DNA from: Acanthaster planci
Taxonomy: Eukaryota; Echinodermata; Asteroidea; Valvatida; Acanthasteridae
DNA: 62,000 bases
Reading direction: 5' to 3'
Assembly: GCF_001949145.1 (NCBI RefSeq)
Contig: NW_019091395.1
Location: 1,595,659-1,657,658, forward strand
Numbering within the stretch: position 1 is the stretch's first letter; every line of letters begins with the position of its first letter. Position numbers and translations under genes: made by a program. Below, piece by piece: positions 24,501 to 37,537 of this stretch. The notes beneath the pieces are model-generated. The model saw nothing but the letters and a program-made list of their open reading frames with translations. It ran no database searches and was not told the origin of the DNA.

Positions 24501-26610
24501 AAGTGAGAAATTCACATATTAAGAGCGGAGTGGCAAATCACTTTCAGCTTTGGTGAGGTTGAAACTAGGCCTTGCTTCTTGGGGAGGTGTGTACAGCTTG
24601 TAGTCAGGCGAGTCTAAGGAGTCTGTCAAAAAACTTGTATTTCAGAGGTTATTTTTGCGTGTATTTTTTCCGGTGGCGTTTTCCCCAGCGGATACCCACA
24701 CGCCGTGTTTACGGTGTTTACGGTCTGGCCAAGGTAGATTTTTTTCGGTATATTACTGAAACGAGACACACCTTTCAGGCCAGCCAGTTGACTTGGCCCC
24801 GTTTGTGCAACTCACGCCCTGTCGTCTGCCCTCAGTCGACTTCTGCAATTTGGAGGGCTTAACTGATTGCCCTCCAGGGGTGCATGGAACCGTAAAGTAT
24901 CGTGGGGGAGGGGTAGAAAAGAGAAGTGGCGAAGCTCATGCACTCCCTTTCGCGATGTCGAAATAAATAACTGATGGGGATTAGAATTTTCAACTATCAT
25001 GCACCTTTTCTTTTTCAAGTGTTTCTGATTTGTTTGATACATGTCATCAATAGTATTTAAGAGGGGTGTATGAAAGCTGATCAGTTTTCTCAAAAAACAA
25101 AAATGCATACATTTCGCAACTTTCTTATTTTAAGATCATTTAGTTCATATCACTGAAGATAATATCAAACAAAATGTGTAAGGTTTAAGGTTTACTTCTT
25201 ATCCCTTATGACCTGTATGTGTCTGTTTCGGGCGGGGTTGTAAATTGCTAGAAGCTAGCCGATTCTTATCGTTCTGCGTTCCTCCGTGAAAACCGCGTTT
25301 GAGGCTTACATTTACTCATACCCAGATAATAGTCGCTGCATTTTGTTGCTTAAAATGACAATGACAATTATTTTAACAACTTTTTCCATGGTCCCACTAA
25401 GCTAGCTTTTGCTTTCTCTTTAGCCTGCGTTTTAGATGCCCCTTGAGTGAGTGGAAAGGACTATGAACGTTTGAGACATTACTCCATGAACTCCCCAATC
25501 CTTCCTCCGTTTCCCTACCATTTTCTTTTGCTTTCCCCAAGTGCCACCTGACATTTGACGGACGGTGTGCTGTCCTTGAACAAATTAACCTTTTTCAGGT
25601 CACGGTGTCGTTTCATGTTACTTTCCTAGATCACGCAGATCAATTTGAAAGGAGCTACTTCTTTATACTAACAGCCTTCTCACTGGTCAGCGTTTTTAAT
25701 TAGATTACCAAATGACGGGCAAAACGAATAAAATGATCGCCTCCAAATGTTAGAGCCAACGAATTGACAGATGTCATTTCATTCCTCTTGTTATGTCTGG
25801 AGGAAATTAGGTTTGACTGAAATAAAATATGAAACTAAATTTTTGCTCGTATACTTCGCCTGATAGGCAGGCTGATTCACATTTATTGTTATACCGGTAA
25901 GTTGTTATTGGCACAGATGTGGACAGACCAGCGAGATAATTGATGTACCCTTCTGATAAAGTATCATCATCTCTTACTCTATTTGGAAAAGCAAAGCAAA
26001 CATGTCACAAAAGTCGAACATGTGGCAAAAATAATAAGCTGCATTTTAGCTATGTGACCAACGTTTGGGGCATGGGCGTTAATCCCGAGGGTAGTGCATG
26101 TACTCCCCATTTTTGACCTAAGAGGATGGATTATACGTTTTCTTGGTGAGAAAAAATCACAGCGGATTATGAAGAAATACAGTGTATTCCATATCCCTCT
26201 CAAAGGGAGAATAATTTTAAAAAAAACTATAAATATGGCGTTCTTGTGTAAGATTCTGTAGGAATGTTAGTACATTACAGATGTACATCTGTATCCACCT
26301 GTCGTTTGAAGATTGCCTTTCAATTTGTGTTTCTTTTTTAAGATTGCTTTTTCAGTTGTGATTTTCTTCTTGTGTTGTATGAGAAACTGTGATGGTTGAA
26401 ATTGGTTGCCCTGCTGATCACATTCACTCACGTAGTCCACGTTGAACTCGTTCAGGTAATTTTGTTCAGCGCTGGTATCGCTTCCGTCATTTTCTACTTC
26501 ACCGTGTCATACTGGAAACTGCAGCTTCCCAATCACGCGCACACCAGACAGAGAAGGGGCCTTAAATTGGGTGGGGTGGGGGGGGAATCTCCACAAGCTT
26601 CCTGGATAAC
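21594..26610. other. Non-coding flank
   Basis: No exon is supported. Small items seen: two TGTTTAC forkhead-consensus sites nine bases apart at 24706-24721, TTAATTAATTAA near 24290-24301, and a repeat-end-like block at 26060-26110 (GGGCGTTAATCCCGAGGG) that resembles 53784-53830 (GAGCGTAAATCCCGGGGG). Confidence 0.5.
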
Positions 26611-29600
26611 TGTCAGCGCCCTCTATAAGCAATGGCAGCCAACATTCACCCACCTAAAAACTACAACCTTTAAAAATGCTTTGTTAATACGATATGAAAC
26701 GGCAGATGAAAAAGAAAAATGCATGAAAGACAAAAGACATGCCCTAAAGAGAAGTGAGCGTTTCAGAAAGCATCACACTTTCCTGATCCCTTGTACCCAA
26801 CGGCTTCATGTACCCTTTCCACATACCCCTTCTAAGCACTCTTGCCAACCCATGCATCTCTTCCTCATCTCTTGCTCAACTCTGGACCCTGCGCACCGAA
26901 AAGTTGCTTGTGCCGCATTACTCCTTGGCGCTCCCATAACACACTGTTCATAGCGCTGGTCACGACGGATGTACGATGTCTTTTTCGGGCTCCGGAGTGG
27001 CCAGGTGGTCGATAGTTCAAAGTCTAAAAATAGCCACCATCCAAAAACACCGGAAAAGGGGGGCCTGAGCCGCGCGGTTACCTACGTCAACGGCGCATCA
27101 AACACACATTAGGACTTGAAACCAATAACCCAGGATGTTTTTGTCAGGGCTGGTCAGGGGAACAGGAAATGTTGAAGCTTGGACAACCGACAAATCGATT
27201 TGAGGTTAGCGGCCGCCGGCTTGAAAAGAAAAAAAAATCGCCAAAATTAAAATTTTTGTCACTGATAACGCCGCCGTAAGAAAAATAGTCTTACCGCTTG
27301 GAACTTGCAAGTTTCTTGATATTGATTTTTGGTTTCTGCCAGATCTAATATTTGGGCTGGATTGGGGACTACCCTTGACTGTACACATCTGTCCTATATC
27401 GCACACACAGGTGTAAGTAAAAGTACGTCGTAATCTTTGTATGGACCTGAAGAAAACCCCAAATAGCTCGAGTTCCCTTATCCATACTTGCCAAGGGTAA
27501 AAAGTTAATATGACACCTATATTATCCAAATGAACGACAGGCTATGCAGTCAGTCTCCTTCCTGTTTCAGTGTGCTCAATAAATGAAGTGGATTCGGGGA
27601 GTACGATCCCAAATGGCCATCTCTTGAGCAAAAAGTCCATGGGGACAGTGTGTCTGCATTCTTACGCTCATACGGTAGAAACTGTATAGAGAAGGAATGT
27701 AGCCTAACAAAGATTTCGGAAGTTGTAAGTGCGTTACAAGTGAAATGCTCCTTTAATTTTACAGGCACAACTCTATCCACTTCGGGCAGAAACACCCCTC
27801 TTCGATTGAAAAGAGCCGCGTTGGTCGGGAGTGTTCAATTTGTTGGTAGCGATGCACCTGCAACCGTGGCACTTGCATTTATTAGTCGTTCGTAAACCAG
27901 CGAAGTTCAGTTCGGACCAAAGGAGCCACTGTTGTTGAGAAAATAGCGCCCTCTCTTGGTCCAGCTCGAGGCCTCTTCTGGATTGTGCCCAAAACGTGTC
28001 GCTTTTGGCCTTACGCATTCTTAGTCGGAATACAGAAATTATTGACAGACTGACTTCCTCTTGTGCAAATTGCCTCTTTAACGATTCCCATGATCAGTAT
28101 TTTTACATGGTTGTGCGTTAAACCATTTTGTTTAGGTCCGGTGTGCGCAAAAATGCACTCCGTACTTACGTGAAAAAACATCAGAGACAACTGTTGCCTT
28201 AAAGTCCGTCACAGCCCTCAAAATCACACAATGTTGTGAAAGGGTACTGGTGTTATGATGGCATGTTCGGTCACTGCTTCCATCCTCGCAACAATAAACA
28301 CGCATCCCTTAATACATGTTGTGATACCGTGCCAAGCCAAATCAATGAAAGCTTTGCGATTTCTGGACAATGTCTGAGTATTTCGTGCGACCCTGGGTGA
28401 TTGGGCAATTTGTTAGGCAATTAGGAATTATGAGGCTAATATAAGTAATTACGCGGTGGTTTACCCTGGCTGTGATGCGAGTTAAATGAGCGAGTTGTGG
28501 CTACCGCCTGATCCGTTCAGGAACATTGAGGTTCTACTGCGGCCTGTATTGATATGTTACAGCGTAACCATTGCAAAGATCTCTTGGAAATGTTTGACCT
28601 TACTCTCAACATGCACCCACTGACACAATTTTCCTCAGATACTTATATCCAAGTTCGTGTCATCGTTGTCATTGGCGTAAAGCATACTTCACATGACAAT
28701 GGTCGAAAACGCAGAAACAACATTTGAGTTTGACCAGTTTGTCAGTTACGAAAGGTTCACGAAAAGGCAGGGGAAAAGTCCTCGTTAGAAACAATCTTGA
28801 TTGGATGCATCAATACCGACGGGGCATCAAATGACCTAATAACATCGATTTCGAGCACTGTGTTATTCATCCTGAGCATGGTCGTCTATCTCCTCGCCTG
28901 ATTGCAACACCCTTTGCCCCCCCACACACACACACATACCCTCCCACCCCTCATTATCAATTAGACGCAGGCGTCTATCGCACGCGGAAAACCATCGGAC
29001 GATCCCTAATTCGCGCTAATTTCTCCTCAGGAAGGTTCCCATTGCCGGCCGAAGGTAAAGGGGTGAACACCTCGGAGAGTTTTGGTAGGTTAGAGCAGTG
29101 GGTCTCAGACCCTGCAAGAAAAAAAATGTCCCCAAGGGGAGAAGGGATGTTGTTGTTTTGTTCACGTTATCTTCAGCGAACAATGGGTACAGGGCCCAAG
29201 GATTTTTCCCTTGCGGTTTGTGTCGCTCAGGTCCTGTGAGGGTGCGGTTCTATTTTGGTGATGACATGCATCTTTTAAAAATATTCGGTAAACAAGTTTT
29301 CGTTTTCTCTTATATTTGCAGCCAGATTTGAATAAGTTAGATTGTATTATATCGCTTTCAGATAGGAGATCAAACCATAAATGTCATTAGTTTCATTTGT
29401 GCTGAAAACTTCGCGGCAAGTATAGAAACTACGCTTGAAGACAATTTATTTGACATGCGAAGATTACACCAAGCAACCATACCTGGTATCCATTTCCATC
29501 GCACGAACTATTCCCATCATGTTAGCATGGCCAGGTACACGGTCGCAACAGAAGAATTTCCGTTTAAAAGCTGTTAATACAAAACAAATTATGATCTTTC

Positions 29601-31000
29601 ACCAAACAGACCAAATCATTGATAAAAATGAAAAAAGCAACTAACTCGAGTGCGATTTAAACCTGCTCCAGTCGGTCTTTTTGCTGTTCTCTGCAGTGAA
29701 ATCATAGCTTAAAACTAAATAAAAACCACTACAGTAAAGTTAGTCAAACATTTCTTGCATCTTATATCTTAACTTTTGTATTCCTTGTTTTATTCACTAA
29801 ACCTGGCCACTACAAACGCGCCAAATGCATGCTGCGGACTACACGTGTTTATTTAGGTTTTATGTTTCTGTAGTTTTAGCTTGTTTGGAGAAAAATAGGG
29901 TTCTTTCAAGAAATTGGGTTTCCCAACTGGACCATCGTTATAGCATAATCACTGGATCATTAACTCTCAACTATAAACAGCAATGAGATTTCTAAAAGCA
30001 AAAATATTTTGAATAACAAGCATAATGTGCAAGTCTAACTTTCGATCCGTGGATCTTTATCAGTGATCGACCAAAACAAGATCTGTCTGGCCTGTAGTCT
30101 GGGGAAAAAAACAACACGAACAGTCAATAAACTACGGTACTTAAAGTCTGAGAGAGAGGAGGTCACTCTGTTGTCTGTGAAGAAACAAGACTGCACGTGT
30201 TTAAAATTATTAAACCAACCAATTTGTACAGCTAATGTGTAGGGGCAACACATACGGGATGCCTGGTTTCCGATGAGTAATTAAACGCAAGCTGCATTAG
30301 GGAAACTGCCGTTAAATTCTGACGTGGGTTGACAGTGCGATGAACAACATCTTACTTCCTATCTTCTAATTACTCGCATCCCAGTTGCCGTGGTTTGGAA
30401 CGGAAGGGACTGGGCCCCATTAACCACAACCAAGATGAAACGCAGGCAGGTATTTTTTTAATAAAACCGACCCCCCCCCCACTGCTTGGAAGACCCGACT
30501 ATTGTGATGGTGATCCAACAATGCTGCCAGAAATACGTGTCCCACTTCCCCTCTGTATCCCCTTGAGTTTTTCAAAACTTGTCACACATTTGAAGACTTC
30601 ACTTCATGTCTCAAAACCTTCAGTTTCTGTTTTGGAATATTTTTTCTTACCGTAAGAGAACCGGAGCGGAATCTGTCCTCAAACATTTTCCGCGATATCA
30701 TCACAGTGCACTTTTTCACTGTGCCAAGGATTTTCCTGTCATGTTTGCGTTCCTTGTGACGCAAATATTGAGAAAATCGCACGCCATACTCTTTTCGCAA
30801 AAAGTACAAAATTAAGCATTTCGGAGACAGGTCGGCCGATATGTCATTTTTCCCCCACCGATATGCTCGAATACACGCAGGCAACTACAAATGACCATTA
30901 CAACAAAACAGTTCTTTAGAGATTTCGGACTGGCATCGTCAAATATTTAACGCGCAAGCCTACAGGTTGATACTTTTCTCGCTGAGCCACCTATTTTCTC
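26611..31000. other. Non-coding flank with a homeodomain-site-rich block
   Basis: The 558-base open frame at 26396-26953 starts at TTG, crosses a G-run, and shows no domain, so it is not called as a gene. A poly-C/(CA)n tract lies at about 28917-28940. At 28400-28490 several TAAT-type cores (GGCAATTAGG, GGCTAATATAAG, GTAATTACG) lie close together, followed by GCGGTGGTTTACC. At 28960-29040 AGACGCAGGCGTCT is a near-perfect palindrome followed by CCTAATT and GCTAATTTC. Confidence 0.45.
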
Positions 31001-31049
31001 AGATTTCTACGCATTATCTCACAGCAAAGTTCAACACTCGCTCCTCGAG

Positions 31050-31480
31050 CACACCCTTCGCAGCCTCCCACCCGATGACAGCCCGCGAAATAGAGAGCTC
31101 AGCAGTCTTGGACATCAAATCCAGCCGTGAGTGTCTCAGTGCGTCGAGCACCCTCCGTCATAACCGGGCGAAACACCCGATGAGTGTTAGGCGGCTCGCG
31201 GGTAATCCCCCGGCCCGTCCCATTTCCCGTCCCGTAGACGGCACCGGGAGAAAACTGCCGTCTGGCCCCGGTCCGCTCGCTGTCATCACCGGCGTCTGAT
31301 GGGCTCTTAATGCCCGGAGTGATGGAAGCGTTATGTTGCTCGGAGTTTAATGACTCCGAGGTGATGGCAAGTGCTGTCATCATTCGGCTCGCCAAATTCT
31401 GCAGGTATCTCCCGAATTGTCTGATCTCATTTCCCCCTCACTTTCCTCCCCGTGTAATGACCCTTCGGGAGACGCTAGCA
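31050..31480. promoter_or_regulatory. Candidate regulatory island, 3' flank (GC-rich)
   Basis: A sharply GC-richer, non-repetitive block within AT-rich flank, 6-6.5 kb downstream of the Alx stop codon. It contains TCTTAATGCCC and the hairpin CTCGGAGT-TTAATG-ACTCCGAG (8-bp arms) near 31338-31360, with TAAT cores. Overlapping ORFs on both strands reflect base composition. Calling it a cis-regulatory element is an inference. Confidence 0.3.
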
Positions 31481-31869
31481 AAATTATTCTTTTCTTAGCT
31501 GTTGTCGTTTATTATTTTGTCGGACGCATTTTGCAGATACATCATATAGGTTGAAAATACTTAACCTGTTGTAACACACGGCACGGATTTAAATCAGGGC
31601 AAGAGGTTTTTCTTTTGTAATCATCTCAAAGTCTGGGATTCTACACTTAGGCCTCTGGGCATGGCAGTGAAAGGTTCCAGTCAAACTTTTAGAAATCGAT
31701 GGACTTAAATGCATTCAACGTCTCTTCGGGTGCAGCGTGGTGTAATTCTCATTATAATGCTTTCACATCACAGTGCACCACTGAGAACTTTTTTCTCCTA
31801 TTTAACACATAGCGAGGAGGACACGGACATTATGTAGTGACAACCGACGCCTGAGGTGTCTGTTATAAA

Positions 31870-31925
31870 CAGATTTCTAATTTAACTTCTAATCTAAATT
31901 TCTAATTTAATTTCGAATTTAACAC
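31870..31925. repeat. Imperfect TTTCTAATTTAA repeats
   Basis: TTCTAATTTAACTTCTAATC-type units repeat about three to four times with substitutions, giving a short AT-rich array with TAATTTAATT cores. Confidence 0.6.
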
Positions 31926-32179
31926 TTTCTCATAAATGTCAGAAACAAATTTTGAACTTTTCACACAACTGTTTTCATTTCGTCCCAGGGCCAGTGATAA
32001 ATTCCGATGGCAGTATGTCGTGTTATACGTTTATACACCTTTTCATCCACTATTGTAGACCTACTGCGTGTTTGTTAGTCTTCCAGTAACGCAAATGTTT
32101 GCAAGTTTGGGGGCTTAATAAGTCTTGTCACAACTTCATTAACCAAAACTTCTGCAACAAATTCCTCAAAAATATGTAC

Positions 32180-32450
32180 ACCACGAATTGCATCGTAGGG
32201 CACCGGCCGCGTGCCGAGACCAGCGCCGCTGACAGACATCTTTTATCGGGGATCAGAGAGAGGCGGGAGCACGTTGCCACCCTGTTCACCCGCCGGAAGG
32301 CGACCAACAAATCCGCCCGCTACGCGCCCGCTATAATTAATAACCCGATACTAATGACTATTGTGTTTACATTATATCCGCCGTCTTTCATCCCGCAACA
32401 CGCGCGGAGGGGGCGTGCGCATCTCCACCCGTGCGCCTTAAAAGGAAGCT
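32180..32450. promoter_or_regulatory. Candidate enhancer: TAAT pair + Sox + Fox cluster
   Basis: In a GC-richer block without repeats, the stretch at about 32329-32385 contains, in order, ATAATTAATAAC (overlapping TAAT cores), ACTAATGAC, CTATTGTG (Sox/HMG-like) and TGTTTACATTA (forkhead consensus). Compact clustering of distinct developmental TF consensus sites in low-repeat DNA is typical of conserved non-coding elements. No cross-species alignment was available. The nearest recognised gene is Alx, whose stop codon is about 5.1 kb away. Confidence 0.35.
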
Positions 32451-32502
32451 TCACCAATGTTTCATCGGCATTCAATAATCCTGAACGATTTTAGCTCTCA
32501 TG

Positions 32503-32525
32503 TCTTTCTCTCTCTCTCTCTTTCT
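32503..32525. repeat. (TC)n microsatellite
   Basis: A short pure TCTCTC run followed by TTTCTTGG. Confidence 0.85.
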
Positions 32526-33399
32526 TGGACAGAAAGATTTTATTTGGAGGCAGGGAAGAAAGTGCAGCCGGATCCCGTCTTTTTGCAAAATGTACTTTTC
32601 ATGGGCTTTGCATTCGACCGTGACAGGTGCATTGCCCGCTGGCGTTAGTGCAACATTGAAACACTGCAAAGCCGTTCGTGCAGAATAAAAAAGTAACCCA
32701 TCTGTTAATGTGGACAGGATTGTGCATGGAAGGCACTACTGCCTGACGATGGTTACTTTAGCTGTAAATCTTATATAAATTAAAAATGAAATAAAGCTGG
32801 AGTGGAATTTAACCTGCGTTCTGGCCCTCCATCGAATGAGCTATCCATTCTTACTTGAGTGACCCCTCTTTCAGGGGCACAGAACCATCGTGCTCTTATT
32901 CGTCGATGATCTTTAATTTCATTTTTCACTGAAAGCAGTGCCAAAGATGTTGGGCTAGTAAAAGGACTATTCATATGCCTCTTGTTACAGCTTTTAGCGT
33001 GAATGTTATTTTAACGTCTGTTTTGACCTAAACTGGTTTTATCGCTTGACTCAGTAAGTAGTAATTTAAAGAGTTTGGCCAACTTTAGTCAAATAATTTG
33101 GCTTAAAATTTATAGGCCTAGTAATTGTCGAATTGTCAGAAAACGGTATTTCTTGGTCAAAGTGGAGTTCGTAATGGAGCTGAGCAAAACTTAGTATAAA
33201 GAAGAGTGACCGAGGCTGCATGTACTTGAACATGAACTGGAAAATAAAATACTGGTGTTCTTAAAGCGGTTCCAAAATCCACAGATAAGTGTGTGGCGAC
33301 TCAAGGTGGTATTAATATTCCAGACTTACGGACATCCTTTTTTAATAGGCCCCCTATACTATATTCACGGAAGTTTTAAGACACAGAATATCCATGAAA

Positions 33400-36300
33400 A
33401 AGTTCCACATCACCTTTGAAACGCAAATGCAGGTTGTTAGTTTTGGAGACGCAAATCTGTCCAAACGCCCATAACTGGATTCATTTCGAGGGAAATTGTC
33501 ATATTGGTTCTTTCAGCTTCGATTCAAGGTTGTTATTGCGAAATGCAAAATACAGATGCAAAGTAGAATATTTCGAAAGGAATTACACCGACCGGGAATC
33601 GACTCAACAATTTGCCAAGTGTGAGAAGGCACGTATTGGCAAGAATTGTGAATCTGGTATCGCTGGAGGGCATCGACACTGGGGAGTCGACTCCCCAAAG
33701 CCCCGCGAATGTTACCTATCGATATGCAAAGTTGTATTAAGACAAGTTGACACGTCGCACGGTGCGTGGTGTCGAGTTCTGGCGAGGTATAGCTGGAGGG
33801 GATTCAACGCGGTGCGAACTCGATTCACCTCACGGCATGAGGCGGGAACCCGACCCGGTCCTCAAAGAAAAATCTCGGCTTTGGCCGCCCCCAGTGCAGT
33901 GCACGGCAACCTCGCAAGAATGTTCCGGATGAAAGTTTGACGGGATCGGTCCAGGCCGGGGATTTTTTGCCCCAGGAATCTCAATTTTAACAAACGGAAA
34001 TGTTAGTTAGTAGAGGGCAGGGAAATTGCTGTCCCTTTTGAAAGGGGTGGGGGATTTAATGGTGTTTGGTGTGAAACTAAACTAGGAACTTTTTCCAAAA
34101 TGATACTCTGGTCAATGCCAAGATAGGAAACTAAAAACAAAACAGGCCTCCACTAACGCTCTTTATGGTCGATTCTCTTCGTGAAGGTTTAGGGGTTGAT
34201 TGAGGTGGCGGATTAGAAACACCCAATTTGGTTTGATTCAGTAACAAACCACAACTCTTCATTTAATAAACTCTCTTTTTCCCACACTCTGCGGTCCCAA
34301 GTCTCTGAAATTCCTTTGTCTTTCATTGGTTTACCAGTCCTTTTATTACGGATTTCGGTCATAAATAAATTATTTTGGCTATAAACGGCAAGCTTGTGAA
34401 AACGAGAGTTGATCAGGGTTCATTCCCGAAGCGCTGATCCAAACAAACGCGTGATGCACAAAGTTCAATGTTACAGTCTAAAAAAATAGCTCAAAAATTG
34501 TTTCCCTTTTAAAATACCATAGCGATGACGATTAATAGATTTTCGTGCAACATTTATCTCTTTTTTTTTAATTTTCGGCTCTGGTGAGTACGGTTTGGTT
34601 ATGCTTTCTTATTTTGATTCCTCGTCCCTTTTCAGCATGACATGGAGACGGCAAATACAGGGAGGGAGCCACACTTCGCTGGCTAGAGGGGGAGAAATAA
34701 CGGTCATTCCCCGACCTTATTGTTTTTTCTCCAAGCCGCACTCGTCACAGCTGCAAAATTTCAGAGGCCAGTCTTGAAATCAGAGGCCGTGTATTACAAG
34801 CCGACGCCTGATTATACTCCGCGGTGAACTGCTTTGCCTCCCCCGAGCGAAGATAGAATGACACGGCGCGATCGTACGTCGCCCCTTCTCCGACTGCGGT
34901 ATGACACCCTTTCGCTATTATACCTCTTTTTTTCACCTTTTTCACAGTCAAATCAGTTAGCTCGTGGAATTTGTTTATTATCACTTGTGCTCTAGGAAAT
35001 CATTTGTCAAATTCTGATTATAAGCATTATACTTAAAATCATATCTCTCATATAACGCTTGAACTAGAACATCACACATGGCATACTGGGATTCATTCAA
35101 ATTGGGTTTCACTTCAAGTTGTATGTTTATGAAGTAAGAGTGAAAAAAAAATACCCTACGTAGAAGCTCAACTGGGATTACGTAGTATCCATTGTACATG
35201 TACTAAGAGAAAAAAATATCGCAAAATCAGTAATTGTTAGGCTTAGCATCTCTGTGATGGGTTGCCTTTTTTCCCAACAGCGGTATTTCGACCGCCTTCA
35301 AATGTGCAGTTTGTTTTTTAAAAGCACTTCACTGGCATATCTTGGCTTCATGTCAAAATATGGTTTTCCAGTGGCAGACCTTCAATCACCCCCCTCCCTG
35401 AGTGGGCGAGATCATGTTTTTACCACCGTCAGGTGTGTTGTTTCACAACGTGATCTGAGATCGACTGACTTTCCGCTGTCTGCACGCGGTCGTCCAGGCA
35501 GCAGCTGCCGCATGGGAGGGGTAACATGCAGGCAACACGTTGGCCGAGTTCATGTCTAGTTGGCCGAGACGATCCACACTTTTGGCCGGTAAAGTGTTCT
35601 TACAGAGAACAGAATCAATTTGCTTTTCGTTCGATACTTCTGGTGTCGTGGAAATGTAGCGAGGACAAATATCTCCTTAGCAAAATATTTCCACACTGAA
35701 TGCAATTGATTGCTTTGTAGATGTTTGAAGGACAAAAATGTGTGTACTTTCTAAACATAAAACCCCTTTTGGCTTCGAAAAGAAGGAAATACAACTGATG
35801 TGTACCTCACACGTGTGTGTATATCCCAACTCACAATCGCAGACGCCGTAGGTATCCTGCCCACGCTTATCTCACATCCTTAGTTCCTGTCAGTTGTCTA
35901 TTTCTGATCGTAAATGCTCGAATAATAAATTGGCAGATTGTGATTTTCATCGTCCGTGGTTGAAGGATACATACTCAACCGTACCCTCCCAACCCAACCA
36001 AACCCAGCCTAATCGCATCAAATTTAACCATGACGTGCAAGGCAGTGAAATAAAATTGAAATGGAATGGAAATAAAAATGGAACGATGCAACAAATCACA
36101 AGAAACAAAGCATGTAATTTGAATTTCTTTATTACACTTCGTCAATCACCACCGTATGGAAGAGAATAACGCGTGCAGATGCTACACATGTGTAGTCATC
36201 GAGAATACTTGACATTAAAATGTAATAGTGCTTGCACATGAATATGCAAATAATAGTATAAATCAAATCTACTTTAATAAAGAATACCAAAGCGTTGAGG

Positions 36301-37537
36301 ATATTGCTTCAAAATTTTGAGTTCAAAACATCATGAATCTACAACACTAAACTCAGGAAGCGTTGTTCTGGCAAGTTTGGAACGTTTCTATCACGAATTT
36401 AGCAGTAGGCAGTCAACTCTGACAAAGGGTATGTCTAGCACCCTCTGTTGTTGATTTTACTGATCAACCTTCGTCTTAAATTTTCGTCGAATCTGTTAAA
36501 AATTACTTTAAGCAGTTTTCTTCTTCTTTTATTGAACAACTTGGTGAATGAAAAGTCTCTAAACAGTTCTTTCAACTACTAAAGTCAAAAATAATGTTAT
36601 TTATTTCAGAGAATACATATCACCGAAGAGTTGAATTTAGATACAGAGAGGGCGGTATTTCAAACAAGAGGCGAGAAAATACATGTAGATACAGAATGTT
36701 CGAAAATCATCGCAGGATACAGCAGGTCTAATATACTAAGTGATCTTTGTATGACACTTGGTTATGAAAGGCACCGGAAAACGAAGATGATGGTTAGTTA
36801 TTGCATTACTACCTGTCTGCAAACGATTACAAAGGCATTTTCTTGAAGTATCAACAATGTCATGACCCAAAGTTGAATCTACTGTCGCTCATAACGATGT
36901 CAAATTGCAGTCGAATGTTACGCATTAATATATACCGCTCTGCATGATCATAATACTTACCCTGAGTTCTTCCAAATGATTTCTAATAACATCTACTCTA
37001 CAGAATATCCCCTAACTAAACAATGTCCAATGCACCTCCCTTCTCAAAGTCAACGCTGCTTTCGTTTTCTGGCTCAGCAAGAAAGCAGCTGTGGCAATTC
37101 TTCAGCAAGCCCATAATCACGCGCGTTATGCAAAACAAAGTTATCACATGTCAGACGAAAGGCAAAATTTCACTTATGAGTGACACACTTCCAGACAAGA
37201 AATCTCAAAGGTGTCCAGAAATGTGTTGATTACAGATTTTACACACACAACGGAAAGGTTCTTTTGGGAGTCTACCTGTTTAAGACTTAACAGAGAGCCG
37301 TTGAGATGCTTGAATACAAGCGGTTGTTGGTTCTGATGACATTAGAGATTACACAAATTGTGCATGATGATATGTTGATGCATAATTCCTCGAATGCTTG
37401 ATGCATAGCTCATGCATTCGCAAACTAGTTAGGGCTAAGGTTTCGCCTGTTTAAACTTCAACAAGCAAACAAGCCGTGGTCGGTAAGTTCCACAAGCTCT
37501 GAAGTCTGCTACACAAGTACATGTAGGCACATGTTCT
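33400..37537. other. Alx 3' flank / 3' UTR region
   Basis: A 174-codon open frame (33416-33940, plus) has no recognisable domain. Its right part overlaps a GC-richer segment containing the 18-bp perfect palindrome TGGGGAGTCGACTCCCCA (33680-33697) and two similar phrases (GGTATCGCTGGAGGG at about 33657, GGTATAGCTGGAGGG at about 33785). The proximal part (about 36600-37537) presumably includes the Alx 3' UTR on the minus strand. Nothing else is recognised. Confidence 0.45.
36600..36605 (-). terminator. Candidate poly(A) signal AATAAA for the Alx gene
   Basis: AATAAA on the minus strand about 0.93 kb past the Alx stop codon. Further AATAAA matches follow at 36528-36533 and 36128-36133. In AT-rich DNA such hexamers are common, so the choice among them is unsupported without transcript data. 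Confidence 0.25.

Noticed and set aside
26396-26953. Longest plus-strand ORF (185 codons)
   Set aside because: It opens at TTG, not ATG, crosses a G-run and low-complexity sequence, and shows no domain or repeated motif.
33416-33940. 174-codon ORF on the plus strand
   Set aside because: No family resemblance and no supported splice partner; the right half is open probably because the segment is GC-richer and contains a palindrome.
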